This document shows positions 50,980-61,610 of a stretch of DNA of 64,000 nt, piece after piece. Origin of the DNA: Thermococcus sp. Lineage in GTDB: Archaea > Methanobacteriota_B > Thermococci > Thermococcales > Thermococcaceae. Made by a program: the position numbers and the translations under genes. The stretch spans positions 57,071 through 121,070 of the forward strand of contig NZ_JAMOQU010000072.1 of the NCBI RefSeq assembly GCF_027063845.1, given 5' to 3'. The number at the start of each line of letters is the position of its first letter. The stretch's first letter is position 1. The notes beneath the pieces were generated by a model. It had not been told where the DNA came from. It saw only the letters and a program-made list of their open reading frames with translations, and ran no database searches.

Positions 50980-52035
50980 GTGCTGTTCGACCTCAGACCG
51001 AAGGAGAGGAGAGAGGATATTTTCGACAGGGAAAAGGAGTTCAAGGACCTTGAGAAAAGCGTTGAGAAATATCCACTGACTCTCCTTCTCGGAATAAGGC
51101 GCGTGGGCAAGAGCTCGATACTCAGGGCTTACCTCAACGAGAATCCCGGGATTCTGATAGACTGCAGGGAGCTCTACGCCGAGAGCGGGCACATAACGAA
51201 AGATGGCCTCATAAGGGAAATTCAATCGAAGCGAGGGCTACTCCAGAGAACCCTCACCAAGTTCAAAATAAAGCTGAGCCTTCGATTCCTTGAGATAGAA
51301 CCGGAGGAAGCCTCGCTGAGGGAGATCTTCAGAGAGCTGAACGAGCTCGGTGAAAAAACCGCGAGGTTCATAATAGCCTTTGACGAGGCCCAATACCTGC
51401 GCTTCTACGGCTCACGGGGCGGGAAGGAGCTTTTGGCTTTGTTTGCCCACGCCTACGACAGTCTGCCGAACCTCAGGATTATCTTAACCGGCTCGGAAGT
51501 TGGCCTGCTCCACGACTTTCTTGGCATAGACGACTACGAGAGCCCGCTTTACGGCAGGGTTGGGGGCGAAATCTACGTTAGGCCCTTCGACGAAAAAACC
51601 TCAAAGGCGTTCCTGAGAACAGGCTTTAGAGAAGCCGGCCTTGATGTGTCCGAGGACACCATAGACCGCGCCGTATCACTCCTTGATGGAATCCCTGGCT
51701 GGCTCGTCCTCTTCGGCGTGAAATACCTTGAAGCGAGAGACTTCGAAAAGGCGATGGAAGCAACGCTCAACGTTGCAAAGGGCCTGCTGTTCGGCGAGCT
51801 GGGGGAGCTTGAAAGGAGGAGCAGGAGGTACACGGGGATTTTACGGGCGATAGCGCTCGGCTACAACAGGTGGAGCCTGATAAGAGACTACCTCGCCGTG
51901 AAGGGTATGAGAACCCCTGGACCACGGTTATACGAACTTCTCAAGAACCTGAAGAAGATGGGGTGGATTGAGGAGGAGAACGAGAAGTACAGACTGGCCG
52001 ACCCCGTGGTTAAGCTAATCCTGAGAGGACCGTAG
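50980..52035 (+). CDS. Archaeal AAA ATPase (PF01637/DUF234-type)
   Basis: LLLGIRRVGKSSILRAY, FIIAFDEAQYLR, LTGSEVGLL; GTG start. Confidence 0.88.
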   Translation: MLFDLRPKERREDIFDREKEFKDLEKSVEKYPLTLLLGIRRVGKSSILRAYLNENPGILIDCRELYAESGHITKDGLIREIQSKRGLLQRTLTKFKIKLSLRFLEIEPEEASLREIFRELNELGEKTARFIIAFDEAQYLRFYGSRGGKELLALFAHAYDSLPNLRIILTGSEVGLLHDFLGIDDYESPLYGRVGGEIYVRPFDEKTSKAFLRTGFREAGLDVSEDTIDRAVSLLDGIPGWLVLFGVKYLEARDFEKAMEATLNVAKGLLFGELGELERRSRRYTGILRAIALGYNRWSLIRDYLAVKGMRTPGPRLYELLKNLKKMGWIEEENEKYRLADPVVKLILRGP

Positions 52036-52086
52036 AGCCTGATTGTACTGGTTGGGCTTTTGCTTTTCCTTTTCCATTCAGTCGCA

Positions 52087-52464
52087 TCACTTTTCCAAAA
52101 TTTTTACCTTCAATCCGTACTCCTCGAAGCGCTTGAAGCCCTCATCGCAGGTGTAGAGCGTTGCGTTGTGGGCTATGGCAGTGGAAGCTATGAGAAGGTC
52201 TTTCAGGGGAGGTCGTTTTCCCTTCTTCATAAGGTCTCTGAAAATCGCTCCCGCTACCTTTGCGGAGTTTTCGTCGAACTCAACCTTGGGCATCATCTCA
52301 AGCATGAGCCCCTCCCGCTCTTTCAGGTGACCGCAGTGAAGCTCAAAGAGAACAATGGTTGGTAGATGATACTCTCTGTCTCCTTCTTGGTAAAGTTCTT
52401 CTACAACCTTTCTGTTCCCGCCGAAGAGCTCGATTACCACGCTGGTGTCCAGGAGTCCATCCAT
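52087..52464 (-). CDS. vapC: VapC PIN-domain toxin
   Basis: [16 protein letters not shown]...[21 protein letters not shown]. Confidence 0.92.
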   Translation of the reverse strand: MDGLLDTSVVIELFGGNRKVVEELYQEGDREYHLPTIVLFELHCGHLKEREGLMLEMMPKVEFDENSAKVAGAIFRDLMKKGKRPPLKDLLIASTAIAHNATLYTCDEGFKRFEEYGLKVKILEK

Positions 52465-52664
52465 TCTTCAACCTCCTTCAATTCCTTCTTGAGCTCTTCA
52501 AGCTCTTCGGGGGTTCTCGTCCCGAAGGCAATCATTAGAACGTCCAGATTGCCCTTCTTTTTCTTGCCTATGAGCTCTCTCAAAAGCTCAGAAAAGCTCT
52601 TGTTCCCCTTCATCTTGACGAGCTCGTAGTAAACGTCATCGGCTATCGTAATTGTCTTGCCCAT
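52434..52664 (-). CDS. vapB: VapB-type antitoxin
   Basis: [31 protein letters not shown]. Confidence 0.9.
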   Translation of the reverse strand: MGKTITIADDVYYELVKMKGNKSFSELLRELIGKKKKGNLDVLMIAFGTRTPEELEELKKELKEVEEWMDSWTPAW

Positions 52665-52700
52665 TTTTCTCACCTATAAGTGCATGCATGCACGAAATAT

Positions 52701-53483
52701 TTAAAACTTGCCCATGAGAACCCTCCAGATGAGCAGGATTTGGGTCAGAACGATCAGCGTTAAAGCCAGAGCGGTCAGTTTCCTCGATTTCTTCGGGAGA
52801 TAGAGGCCAGTAAGGCAGTAAAGGAAGTTCAGGCCCGAAAGCTCCAAGAGAAACTTCACCAGACCAGTTTTCCTGCCGATGGTCATTACCTCACCTATGG
52901 GGTCATTACCAGCTGGGTAACTCGAATAGAGCGCTATGAGCCTGACCGCGATAAGGATTGCCGTGTAGATGAGGTTCTGCCTTATCATCTCAACTAAAAA
53001 GTCTCTACTCAGGTCCCTTCCTTTAAAGAGTTTGTAGAGTGCGAATGGAAAATCCATGACCCATAGAACCATCGAGACGAAAAGAACGAAGAGGGCAAAG
53101 ATACGTACAAATATCGCGACCCCATTGAGAAGCCCCTTTAGCGGATTTTCCGTCATCACAACGGCCGTGGCAACCAATCCCCAGAACATCAGGGCTCTGG
53201 TTACTGTTTCGAAGACTTCCTTTGGAAGGTAGAGCCTGCCGTGGGTTTTCTCGATTATCTCAGGAAGGCGCCTTATGTCCTCCCGCGAATAGCCGTAGCG
53301 TTCAAGGGTCTTTCCAACGAAGTGAAGCGCCACGAGGAGAAACGGAATGAGAAGGAGGAAAACCGCGAAGATGTTCACGGCGTTTAGGCCTTCCCTCGTT
53401 GGGGGAACGAGAAGCCAGAGAACGAGCCAAAACCCCACCGCCAGCAACCACGGGAGGAGGTAGTCCCTAACAAAGACCCTCAT
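52701..53483 (-). CDS. Polytopic membrane protein of unknown function
   Basis: About 260 aa with multiple TM segments; start chosen at MRVFVRDYLLPWLL. Confidence 0.6.
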   Translation of the reverse strand: MRVFVRDYLLPWLLAVGFWLVLWLLVPPTREGLNAVNIFAVFLLLIPFLLVALHFVGKTLERYGYSREDIRRLPEIIEKTHGRLYLPKEVFETVTRALMFWGLVATAVVMTENPLKGLLNGVAIFVRIFALFVLFVSMVLWVMDFPFALYKLFKGRDLSRDFLVEMIRQNLIYTAILIAVRLIALYSSYPAGNDPIGEVMTIGRKTGLVKFLLELSGLNFLYCLTGLYLPKKSRKLTALALTLIVLTQILLIWRVLMGKF

Positions 53484-53509
53484 GGCCGTTAATATTCCCG
53501 GGGGTAAAT

Positions 53510-53556
53510 AACCTTTTCGAAGCCATAACAACTTATGCCCCCGTAAGTTACTTACG
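53510..53556 (+). repeat. 47-bp direct repeat, copy 2 (no ATPase gene downstream)
   Basis: AACCTTTTCGAAGCCATAACAACTTATGCCCCCGTAAGTTACTTACG. Confidence 0.9.
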
Positions 53557-53597
53557 CCCCCATGAGTAACAACTCAAAAGAGTAACAAAGGAGAAAT

Positions 53598-54695
53598 TCA
53601 GGGCAACGGAACCCTCTCAACCTCAATCCGGTCGAAGGTCGGGTACTCCTCCACGAGGAAGAACCTCACGTCGCCTTCGATGGCCTCGGCCAGCTCTAAA
53701 GCCACCTCCTCTGGCATCTCTATTCTGCCCTTCTCCCTGTTCACGTGGAGCCACTCCTCTGGAACTTCGGCTTCCTCAACGAGGAACTTGTAAAGCTCGT
53801 CGAGGTCGTCGTATTCGGCAATCCCAAAGCGGAGCGTCCCGTCCTCGGTTATCTCCATGTAGGGCCTTGCCACGTTCCTCGCCATCCTCCTGAGCCTGTT
53901 CCTGAGCTGGACGGCGTCCTTGAGCTTGGCCGTGCAGAGGTGGTAGCTCAGCGAGGTGTTCTCCTCGCCCCACTTGAGGAGTTTGAGCCCGAGTTCGAGC
54001 GAACCCTTTATGGCCGAGCTCTCATCGCTTATCGGCCTGTAACCCCTGTCGAAAAGGTTTCTGAGGTTGGTCTCGCTGAACTCCAGCTCGTTCACGTTGA
54101 GGAACTTCGCGCCGAGGTTGTCGAGGAATTCGGCGTACCACTTCATCCTCTCAAACTGGCCCGGGACGGAGGGAATCTCCCCCCCGACGTCCCAGTCGAA
54201 GTCAAAGGCATTCTTTATGTTCTCAATTTCCACCCTGAAGAGCTTCGAGTCGGGGTTGAAGAGGTCTGGATGGAAGCGTATCTCATCTAATCCCGCATCG
54301 TAGAGCTTCTCAAGGTTCTTCTTCGTGGCCAAAGCGCCGGTAGTGTAGAGATGAACGTGAAAGTCCTCGCCAAAGTTCTCTTTGAGGGCGCGTATGTATT
54401 GAACGGTCCTGTCGAGCCTCACGAGAGGGTCTCCACCGGTGACGCCCGCGCCTTTTGCCTCTTGAATCACCGCTTCCTCAATGATGTCATCAACGCTCCT
54501 AACCGGCCTCTCGTTGGCGTAAACAACATCCTCCCTCCTCCAAGGGCTCAGCGGGCAGTAGAAGCAGTCCCTCGGACACTTTCCTGTGGTGAAGAGGACG
54601 AGCTTCTCACCCCTAACGCAGAGCTGACAGCCCTTCGGAAGTTCCCTCACGGCGTATGAGAAGTAAGGGGTTTCCCATACCATAGCCCTCGCCAA
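53598..54695 (-). CDS. Radical SAM protein
   Basis: [16 protein letters not shown] (CxxxCxxC); [11 protein letters not shown]. Confidence 0.9.
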   Translation of the reverse strand: MARAMVWETPYFSYAVRELPKGCQLCVRGEKLVLFTTGKCPRDCFYCPLSPWRREDVVYANERPVRSVDDIIEEAVIQEAKGAGVTGGDPLVRLDRTVQYIRALKENFGEDFHVHLYTTGALATKKNLEKLYDAGLDEIRFHPDLFNPDSKLFRVEIENIKNAFDFDWDVGGEIPSVPGQFERMKWYAEFLDNLGAKFLNVNELEFSETNLRNLFDRGYRPISDESSAIKGSLELGLKLLKWGEENTSLSYHLCTAKLKDAVQLRNRLRRMARNVARPYMEITEDGTLRFGIAEYDDLDELYKFLVEEAEVPEEWLHVNREKGRIEMPEEVALELAEAIEGDVRFFLVEEYPTFDRIEVERVPLP

Positions 54696-54744
54696 CCCTA
54701 ACCTGAGGGCAGGCCTTAAAAACGTTGGCGGGCAAAGTTGTCCG

Positions 54745-55113
54745 ATGCCTATGAGGGAGAAGCCGAAGTACCTTCCACCGACGCTCCGCGAGAAGCACCG
54801 CTACATAGCCTTCCAGCTGATTGGGGAGAGGCCCTTCCGGAAGGACGAGGTTAAGAAGGCGATATGGGAGGCGAGCCTCTCAACCCTCGGAGTCCTCGGC
54901 TCGGCCAAAGCAAAGCCCTGGTTCATACGCTTCGACGAGAAAAGCCAGACGGGAATCGTCAGGGTCGACAGGGAGCACGTCGAGGAGCTCAGGTTTGCAT
55001 TAACCCTTGTAACCGAGATAAACGGCTCGAAGGCAATCTTCAGGACGCTCGGGGTTTCGGGGACGATAAAAAGGTTGAAGAGGAAATTTTTAGCCGAGTT
55101 CGGCTGGCGTTAG
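54745..55113 (+). CDS. rnp2: Ribonuclease P protein component 2 (Pop5)
   Basis: [40 protein letters not shown]. Confidence 0.92.
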   Translation: MPMREKPKYLPPTLREKHRYIAFQLIGERPFRKDEVKKAIWEASLSTLGVLGSAKAKPWFIRFDEKSQTGIVRVDREHVEELRFALTLVTEINGSKAIFRTLGVSGTIKRLKRKFLAEFGWR

Positions 55114-56453
55114 AGCAGGAAGGGCATAGCCTTGTCTACAGCACCGGTGTAAACGAGCAGGTAGCGCCTGCAGGCCTTCTCCCAGGTGAAGTCCCTTCTC
55201 GCGCGCTTTTTGGCGTTCTCGCGGAGCCTTGTGAGGGTTCCCTCGTCGAGCTCTTTAGCTGAAACCATCGCCCTCGCAAGGGCGAATGCATCTCTCGGCG
55301 GGACGAGGATTCCGGTGGCGTTCTCCGGGTCGGTGTTGAGGTCGATTATCGTGTCCTTGAGTCCACCGATGGCGCTCGCTATTGGAACCGCTCCCAGGCA
55401 CATCGCCTCAAGCTGAACTAATCCAAAGGGCTCAAAGTAAGACGGAATCACCACGAAGTCCACCGAGCCGTAGAGTTCTCTAACGGTTTCCCTCGGCAGG
55501 ACGTCGGTGATTACCCTGACGTTCTCCGGGAAGCGGTTCTCAACGGCCCTGGCCCAGGCCTCCAATCCCGGGTCGCCCTTGCCGACGATGATGAAGCGCA
55601 TCTCCCTAAAAGATGGGTCGCCGGAGAGTATCTCTATCGTCCTGAGGAGCGTGTCAACGCCCTTCTGGGCCCTGTCAAAGCGACCGATGAACATGAAGGC
55701 CCTTCCGTCGCTCAGGCCGAAGCGCTCAAGGATTAACCGTCTCCGCTCCTCCCTCGGCCTATCGGCGTTCTCAAGGAGCTCCTCACTCCAGAAGGAGCAG
55801 TCTATGCCGTTGAAGACGTGCGTCACCTTGCCGTCAAAGTTCCTGAAGAAGTCCCACTCCTCGAGGAGATAGCTTTTGCTAACGGTCGTTACGGCATCGG
55901 CTATGTAGCAGGCGGTGTGCTCGGGGTCTATCTCGGGGTAAGGCGCGAGCTCGCCCAGGTTGGCCTCGTGGAAGTAGCCCGCTGGAATCCTGGCCTTGTT
56001 GAGCCTGTGGACCGTGAAAACGGTTTTGGGAGAGAAGTACTTCTTCAAAAGTCCGAGGGCGAAGACCGTATGCCAGTCGTGGGCGTGGACAACGTCGGGC
56101 TTAAAGGTCGAGACAAGGTGGTTGAGCAGACCGGCCGAAGCTTTGCCGAAGAGGACGGCCTTCCGGAGGAGGGTCTCCCAGTCGGGATAGACGTCGGTGT
56201 CGAGGAGGTCGCCGGAGAGCGTGTAAACCGTGACCCCATTCTGCTCCCGCTTTCTGGCGGTTACCTCCACGGTTCTACCCTCGAAGGAGAGCCTGAAAGT
56301 GAGAAACGGCTCGCCGAGGCTCCGCCCGTGGTCGGGGGTGAAGACGATTACCTCGTTGTCCTTGGCTAACCCCTCGGCTACGTTCGTCACCGCCTCGGCG
56401 AGTCCGCCGACCTTAACGGGCAGGTACTCGAAGGAGAGGATGAGGACGCGCAT
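55110..56453 (-). CDS. glgA: Glycogen synthase (GT5)
   Basis: [37 protein letters not shown] motif. Confidence 0.93.
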   Translation of the reverse strand: MRVLILSFEYLPVKVGGLAEAVTNVAEGLAKDNEVIVFTPDHGRSLGEPFLTFRLSFEGRTVEVTARKREQNGVTVYTLSGDLLDTDVYPDWETLLRKAVLFGKASAGLLNHLVSTFKPDVVHAHDWHTVFALGLLKKYFSPKTVFTVHRLNKARIPAGYFHEANLGELAPYPEIDPEHTACYIADAVTTVSKSYLLEEWDFFRNFDGKVTHVFNGIDCSFWSEELLENADRPREERRRLILERFGLSDGRAFMFIGRFDRAQKGVDTLLRTIEILSGDPSFREMRFIIVGKGDPGLEAWARAVENRFPENVRVITDVLPRETVRELYGSVDFVVIPSYFEPFGLVQLEAMCLGAVPIASAIGGLKDTIIDLNTDPENATGILVPPRDAFALARAMVSAKELDEGTLTRLRENAKKRARRDFTWEKACRRYLLVYTGAVDKAMPFLL

Positions 56454-56458
56454 AGGCA

Positions 56459-57493
56459 TCACTCGAGGAGTATGAACTTCTCGCCCTCGACGTCCTCGAC
56501 GTAACTGCTTATTCCGCCAACCTTCCAGCGGTTGCCGCCGGCCTCTATCGTCACGTTGGCCACGAGCGGGGTGTACTCGTAGTCCACTATCTTTCCGTGG
56601 AGCTCCACCGGCTCCCTCGTATCGACGAGCTTTCCGGTGATTTCGGCCTCCCTCGGGAGACCAACGTGCCTTAGTATCGTGATGAGGGTTCTAATGTTTA
56701 CGATGGGCAACGGCTTGGGGAGGGCCTCGTAGTTAATTGGCTTCACAATCTCGCTGTTGTCGAAGTAAATCGTATAGAACCAGTGCATGTACTGGAAGAC
56801 AGCCCTCGGGCTCTTGGCCCAGAAGGAGTAGAACTTCTCCCGCCTCCTGTCCTTGGGAATCGCACCGAAGAATATCGAGTAGTCATCATCTCCAATTATC
56901 CAGCTCGCCATGAGCCAGGGGGCGCCACTGCTTCTCGCGAGGAGTATGTTGTCCGCCTTGAGCCAGTCGGGAATTTCATCAGGCAGGTTGGTGATTATCA
57001 CGAAGATTACGTCCTTTCTGGCCTTTATGTCCCGTCTGAGAAGCTCGAGGAACTCGTAGGGCGTGTTGATTAGAACCTCGTAGCGGGCGGTCCTTATTAT
57101 GTGCTGAACCCTCTCAAGGGTGTTGTCGAACCCGAGAATCGTCCATATCTCGGGCAACTCCTGCCCGTGGGTCTGCTTGTAAAGCTCGACAAACGCCTCC
57201 TTGAGTTTCTCGATGTCCTCTATGAACTCCTCCTTTATGCGCTCAAGGACGACCTCGGGGTTAACCGGGCGGTAGAGCCTTGGAGTCCCGTGCATAACAT
57301 CAACGAAGCCCTTCCTGTGGAGCGAGCTGAGGACGTCGTAGACCCTCGTGTGCGGAATTCCGCTCTCCTTGGTTATGTCGGTGGCCTTGCTCGGGCCGAG
57401 CTTGAGAAGGGTTATGTACGCTAAGCTCTCGTACTTCGTGAGTCCGAGCTTCTGGAGCTTCTCAATGATTTCCTCCTCCCTCATTTTCGTCAC
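56459..57493 (-). CDS. TrmB-family transcriptional regulator (sugar-responsive)
   Basis: N-terminal TrmB HTH (LGLTKYESLAYITLLKLGPSKATDI), C-terminal sugar-binding domain; overlaps glgA. Confidence 0.9.
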   Translation of the reverse strand: MTKMREEEIIEKLQKLGLTKYESLAYITLLKLGPSKATDITKESGIPHTRVYDVLSSLHRKGFVDVMHGTPRLYRPVNPEVVLERIKEEFIEDIEKLKEAFVELYKQTHGQELPEIWTILGFDNTLERVQHIIRTARYEVLINTPYEFLELLRRDIKARKDVIFVIITNLPDEIPDWLKADNILLARSSGAPWLMASWIIGDDDYSIFFGAIPKDRRREKFYSFWAKSPRAVFQYMHWFYTIYFDNSEIVKPINYEALPKPLPIVNIRTLITILRHVGLPREAEITGKLVDTREPVELHGKIVDYEYTPLVANVTIEAGGNRWKVGGISSYVEDVEGEKFILLE

Positions 57494-57594
57494 CTATTCA
57501 CTAACGTTAGTTTGTTCATCCTTAGTGGTATATGGTCACGGTGAGTGTATAAAACTTTTGCTTAACTTTTTAAGGGGCATCAAAAACACCCTAC

Positions 57595-57993
57595 ATGCTT
57601 GAGAAACTGGCGGAGTTCATAGCGGAGAACTTCTCACAGGGAAAGGCCGTTGAACTCGGCATAGGCTTCCAGACGAAGGTAGCTTTAAGGCTAATAGAGC
57701 TCGGCTACGACGTTCTGGCTATAGACTGGAACGAAAAAGCTGTAGAGAACGCGAGGAAGGCCGGCATAAAAGCAGTCCGCGACGACCTCTTCAGGCCGAG
57801 GCTCGGCCTTTACAGGGACGCGGTCCTTCTCTACTCAGTAAGACCAACGCCCGAGATAATGAAGCCCATCGTTGAGCTGAGCCGGAAGACAGGCGTTCCC
57901 CTCGTGGTTCTGCCCCTGAGCGGTGATTCCGTGCCCAGACCGCTAAGGCTTATGAACTACAAAGGACTGGCGATATACGTTTATAAGCCATGA
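57595..57993 (+). CDS. UPF0146 family protein
   Basis: MLEKLAEFIAENFSQGKAVELGIGFQTKVALRL; LLYSVRPTPEI. Confidence 0.85.
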   Translation: MLEKLAEFIAENFSQGKAVELGIGFQTKVALRLIELGYDVLAIDWNEKAVENARKAGIKAVRDDLFRPRLGLYRDAVLLYSVRPTPEIMKPIVELSRKTGVPLVVLPLSGDSVPRPLRLMNYKGLAIYVYKP

Positions 57994-58015
57994 GCGAACT
58001 AAAGCCGGTGGTGGT

Positions 58016-59365
58016 ATGAGGCTCTTCGGCACCGCGGGAATTCGAGGGAGGCTCTGGGAGAAGGTGACGCCCGAGCTCGCATTGAAGGTCGGAATGGCGA
58101 TTGGAACGTACAAAGGTGGAACGGCTGTCGTCGCGAGGGACGGGAGGACTTCAAGCGTCATGCTCAAGAACGCGGTGATAAGCGGTCTGCTCGCGAGCGG
58201 AATGGAGGTTTTAGATGCCGATTTGATTCCAACACCAGCCCTGGCCTGGGCCACCCGGGAGCACGGCGACGCTGGAGTTATGATTACCGCGAGCCACAAT
58301 CCGCCGACAGACAACGGTATAAAGGTCTTCAACGGCGATGGAACGGAGTTCTACGTGGAACAGGAGAGGGAGCTTGAGGGGATAGTCTTCTCTGGGAACT
58401 TCAGGAGGGCCGAGTGGAACGAGATTAAAACCGTCAAGCCCCTCGACGTTATAGACGATTACATCGGAGCGGTTCTTGACTTCGTGAACCACGAGACGGG
58501 CCTTAAAGTTCTCTACGACGGGGCCAACGGCTCCGGGAGCGTTTTAGCGCCTTACCTGCTCCGCGAGATGGGGGCCAAAGTTATAAGCGTGAACGCCCAC
58601 GTTGACGGCCACTTCCCGGGAAGGAGGCCCGAGCCGCGTTATGAAAACATCGCCTACCTCGGGGAGCTTGTTAAAGAACTCGGCGTCGATTTGGCGATAG
58701 CGCAGGACGGAGACGCCGACAGGATAGCGGTCTTCGACGAGAGGGGTAACTACGTTGACGAGGACACAGTTATAGCGCTCTTTGCCAAGCACTACGTCGA
58801 AGAGAACGGCGGGGGAACGGTCGTTACCTCGATAAACACCGGCTCAAGGATAGACGAGGTCGTCGAGAGAGCAGGGGGAAAGGTCGTTAGAGTTCCCCTT
58901 GGCCAGCCCCATGACGGCATAAAGAAATACGGAGCCATCTTCGCCGGCGAACCCTGGAAGCTCGTCCATCCAAAGTTCGGCAACTGGATTGACAGCTTCG
59001 TGACGATGGCGCTCCTGATTAAGATGATTGACGAGAACGGCCCCCTCTCAAAGCTCGTCTCGGAGATTCCGGTCTATTACCTGAGGAAGGAGAACGTTCC
59101 GTGCCCGGACGGGCTTAAGGGGAAGGTCGTTGAGAGGGCCAGGGAAGAGCTTGAGAAGGCCTTGGGGGAGGAAATCAAAGAAATTCTCACGATTTCGGGC
59201 TACCGCTTCCAGCTGAGGGACGGCTCGTGGGTTCTTGTCAGGCCGAGCGGAACGGAGCCAAAGATTCGCGTTGTCGTCGAGGGGCCAAGCGAAAAAAGAA
59301 GGGACGAACTCTTCGAGTTAGCTTACAAAACGGTTGCAAAAGAAGTGGAAACAAGGATTAATTAA
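58016..59365 (+). CDS. glmM: Phosphoglucosamine/phosphohexomutase
   Basis: MRLFGTAGIRGRL, ITASHNPPTDNGIKVF, DGDADRIAV. Confidence 0.93.
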   Translation: MRLFGTAGIRGRLWEKVTPELALKVGMAIGTYKGGTAVVARDGRTSSVMLKNAVISGLLASGMEVLDADLIPTPALAWATREHGDAGVMITASHNPPTDNGIKVFNGDGTEFYVEQERELEGIVFSGNFRRAEWNEIKTVKPLDVIDDYIGAVLDFVNHETGLKVLYDGANGSGSVLAPYLLREMGAKVISVNAHVDGHFPGRRPEPRYENIAYLGELVKELGVDLAIAQDGDADRIAVFDERGNYVDEDTVIALFAKHYVEENGGGTVVTSINTGSRIDEVVERAGGKVVRVPLGQPHDGIKKYGAIFAGEPWKLVHPKFGNWIDSFVTMALLIKMIDENGPLSKLVSEIPVYYLRKENVPCPDGLKGKVVERAREELEKALGEEIKEILTISGYRFQLRDGSWVLVRPSGTEPKIRVVVEGPSEKRRDELFELAYKTVAKEVETRIN

Positions 59366-59368
59366 TAA

Positions 59369-60607
59369 TTAAATAAACGAGCTTAAAATCCCAATTATTA
59401 TTTCTTCAATATTATCAACCATAGCATTGACAAATTTGCCATCTTTTAATTTATTGCCTATAGCACTGGGTGTTAACTTGCGAACATCTTGATATACATC
59501 ATCAATCCATGGAGGATACTCTTTAGTCTGGCGAGGTTCTATCTTAAGTCCCCATGAAGGAAGTTTGTAGATAATAAAACTTAACGCAATGTCTACAAGG
59601 TAATACGTAATCTTAGAAGCATCGATAGATTTAAAGTATTCATATAGAATTGTCCGATAAAAGCTAAATCTAAATCTATCAAATCCATTAATCTCCTTAT
59701 TTGAGGACAAAGAACGCAAACTATCAGCACGAGATTCTATAAAACCAACTGATGACATGTATTTACTCGAAGACAGTATTTTCTCAAAATTCTCTCTGAA
59801 TTCGTTTAAGTCGATATACTTTATTTCAGAATTTACACAACCGCCGAGTGGAGATGAATATATCCATCTTTTATGATTTTTGATAGAGAGGGGATTAATA
59901 TAGTTAGTACATTTAGTTATCTTGTGATTGTATGATAATCGAAGCAAATCAAGCATAGAATAAAATACCGGAAAAGCATACGTGACAACAGAAGGTATTT
60001 GACTAGAAGTTGTCACAGCTTTTTCAAGAGCCATAAGAGTAGCATGTTGGTTTATATTTTTACAAAAATCATACCAAAAGACCAGATTTTGATTATTTGT
60101 ATATGCCTTATAATCATAACATTCATAATTACTAAAGTTAAACAATGAGTTGCATACATTAGTGTTAGTGGGCAACAGCGGTTTAATAATCGAACTCTTA
60201 GTAATCCATTGGTTGTTAGTCTTTTTCTTCCAGATTCTAACAATAGATGAAGGAAGTTTATATTGAATAAAGATATCTGACGCAACTCCCGACGAAATGG
60301 CAAATAAGGGAATTATATATTGTAAATGTTTCACAGTCTTGTTTATAATATTCTGTACATTATTGATGTTATTGTATATCAAATTTTTGATATTATTAGG
60401 GTTATTAAGACAGCTAAACAAACATTGATAAAAATGAGCTGGGCGGAATACAGGTGACGAAAAAGGGATTATACAGCCACAAACATCAAACCCCAATCCT
60501 TTCTCAGAATTCTGAGTGGGAACAAAAAATAATCTATCTTTATAAAAAAGCTCCATATTGTGATGTTGCTCATACATTCTTTCCGAAAACTCAACCTTAA
60601 TTGCTCT
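59369..60607 (-). CDS. AT-rich orphan protein, unknown function
   Basis: ~412 aa; TTG start (LRAIKVEFSERMYEQHHNMELFYKDRLFF) with GGGTGAT SD; no recognised motif. Confidence 0.6.
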   Translation of the reverse strand, partial: RAIKVEFSERMYEQHHNMELFYKDRLFFVPTQNSEKGLGFDVCGCIIPFSSPVFRPAHFYQCLFSCLNNPNNIKNLIYNNINNVQNIINKTVKHLQYIIPLFAISSGVASDIFIQYKLPSSIVRIWKKKTNNQWITKSSIIKPLLPTNTNVCNSLFNFSNYECYDYKAYTNNQNLVFWYDFCKNINQHATLMALEKAVTTSSQIPSVVTYAFPVFYSMLDLLRLSYNHKITKCTNYINPLSIKNHKRWIYSSPLGGCVNSEIKYIDLNEFRENFEKILSSSKYMSSVGFIESRADSLRSLSSNKEINGFDRFRFSFYRTILYEYFKSIDASKITYYLVDIALSFIIYKLPSWGLKIEPRQTKEYPPWIDDVYQDVRKLTPSAIGNKLKDGKFVNAMVDNIEEIIIGILSSFI

Positions 60608-60680
60608 CAAAGATATCACCCAACACATTAACATATATAATATTTAAAAGTTACGATTCCATTAAAAATTATTAAAAAGC

Positions 60681-61496
60681 TCAGACAAAGCGCGCAGGCC
60701 TCAAAGTCCTGACTGCTATTTCCCTTTTGTCTACCATGACCTTGAAGCCCTCCTTGGCGACGTAGGTCTTAACGCCCGTTACCGTTTCGATGTATTTCGC
60801 CTCCTTGTAGGGGTTGGCGAAGTGCATCTTCATGCCGATGTGACTCATTATCAGGACTTCGGGTTTTTTCTCCATGCTCTTGAGCATCTCAACGGCATCG
60901 TCGGTGCTGAGATGGTAGGGGATTCCCATATCCCTCGGGCGCGTTATCGCCGCTATGAGAACCCTCGCCCCGTCGTGCCACTCTATAAGGCCGTCGAAGT
61001 AGGCCGTGTCGGGAATGTAGGAGATGTCGCCGTAGGCAGTCTTCATGCGGAAGCCGATGGTAGTGGGGTCGGAGTGCTGGCTCGGGGTTATCAGGAACTC
61101 CTCCTCACCTATCGCTATCTTGTTGCCGGGCTCCGGAGTGTGGACGCTCTCAAGGACCTCAATGTGATACTTGCTTATCGCCGGTGTATGAGTCTCGTCG
61201 CCGTAGACGACGCTCTTCGAAGCTATGAGCACTCCCCTCTTCTTGAGCGCGCCACCGGTCATGGCCTCGACCATGACCTCGAGGTCGTTGCAGTGGTCGA
61301 CGTGCCTGTGGGAGACGAAGATTGCATCGAGCCTCCTCGGGTCGAGCTTGTAGCGCCAGCTTCTAACCAAAGCACCCGGCCCAGGGTCAACGTAAACGTT
61401 CCTGCTCGCCCTTATGTGGAATCCCCCAGTGGAGCGGAACTGGGTTATTGTGATGAACCTCCCGCCTCCGCTCCCGAGGAAGGTTATCTCTATCAC
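60681..61496 (-). CDS. MBL-fold metallohydrolase
   Basis: VSHRHVDHCNDLEVMVEAM; 271 aa. Confidence 0.9.
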   Translation of the reverse strand: MIEITFLGSGGGRFITITQFRSTGGFHIRASRNVYVDPGPGALVRSWRYKLDPRRLDAIFVSHRHVDHCNDLEVMVEAMTGGALKKRGVLIASKSVVYGDETHTPAISKYHIEVLESVHTPEPGNKIAIGEEEFLITPSQHSDPTTIGFRMKTAYGDISYIPDTAYFDGLIEWHDGARVLIAAITRPRDMGIPYHLSTDDAVEMLKSMEKKPEVLIMSHIGMKMHFANPYKEAKYIETVTGVKTYVAKEGFKVMVDKREIAVRTLRPARFV

Positions 61497-61610
61497 TCCC
61501 TCACCTCCGTATCCTCTGCGGACGGTGAAGTATACGGCCGGGAGTATATAAGGTGTTTGGGTGGCCGAAAGCAGTTTAAGCCCTCAGAAGAAATAGGGTT
61601 GGTGATTCGA

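Noticed and set aside
48684-53556. Integrated virus/plasmid
   Set aside because: No integrase, replication or capsid genes and no tRNA-derived attachment repeats; described instead as a decayed accessory region.
60822-61610. N-terminal 263 residues of the 684-aa plus-strand ORF 60822-62876
   Set aside because: Antisense to the MBL-fold gene; the real M20 peptidase starts at ATG 61611, shortly after a promoter region.
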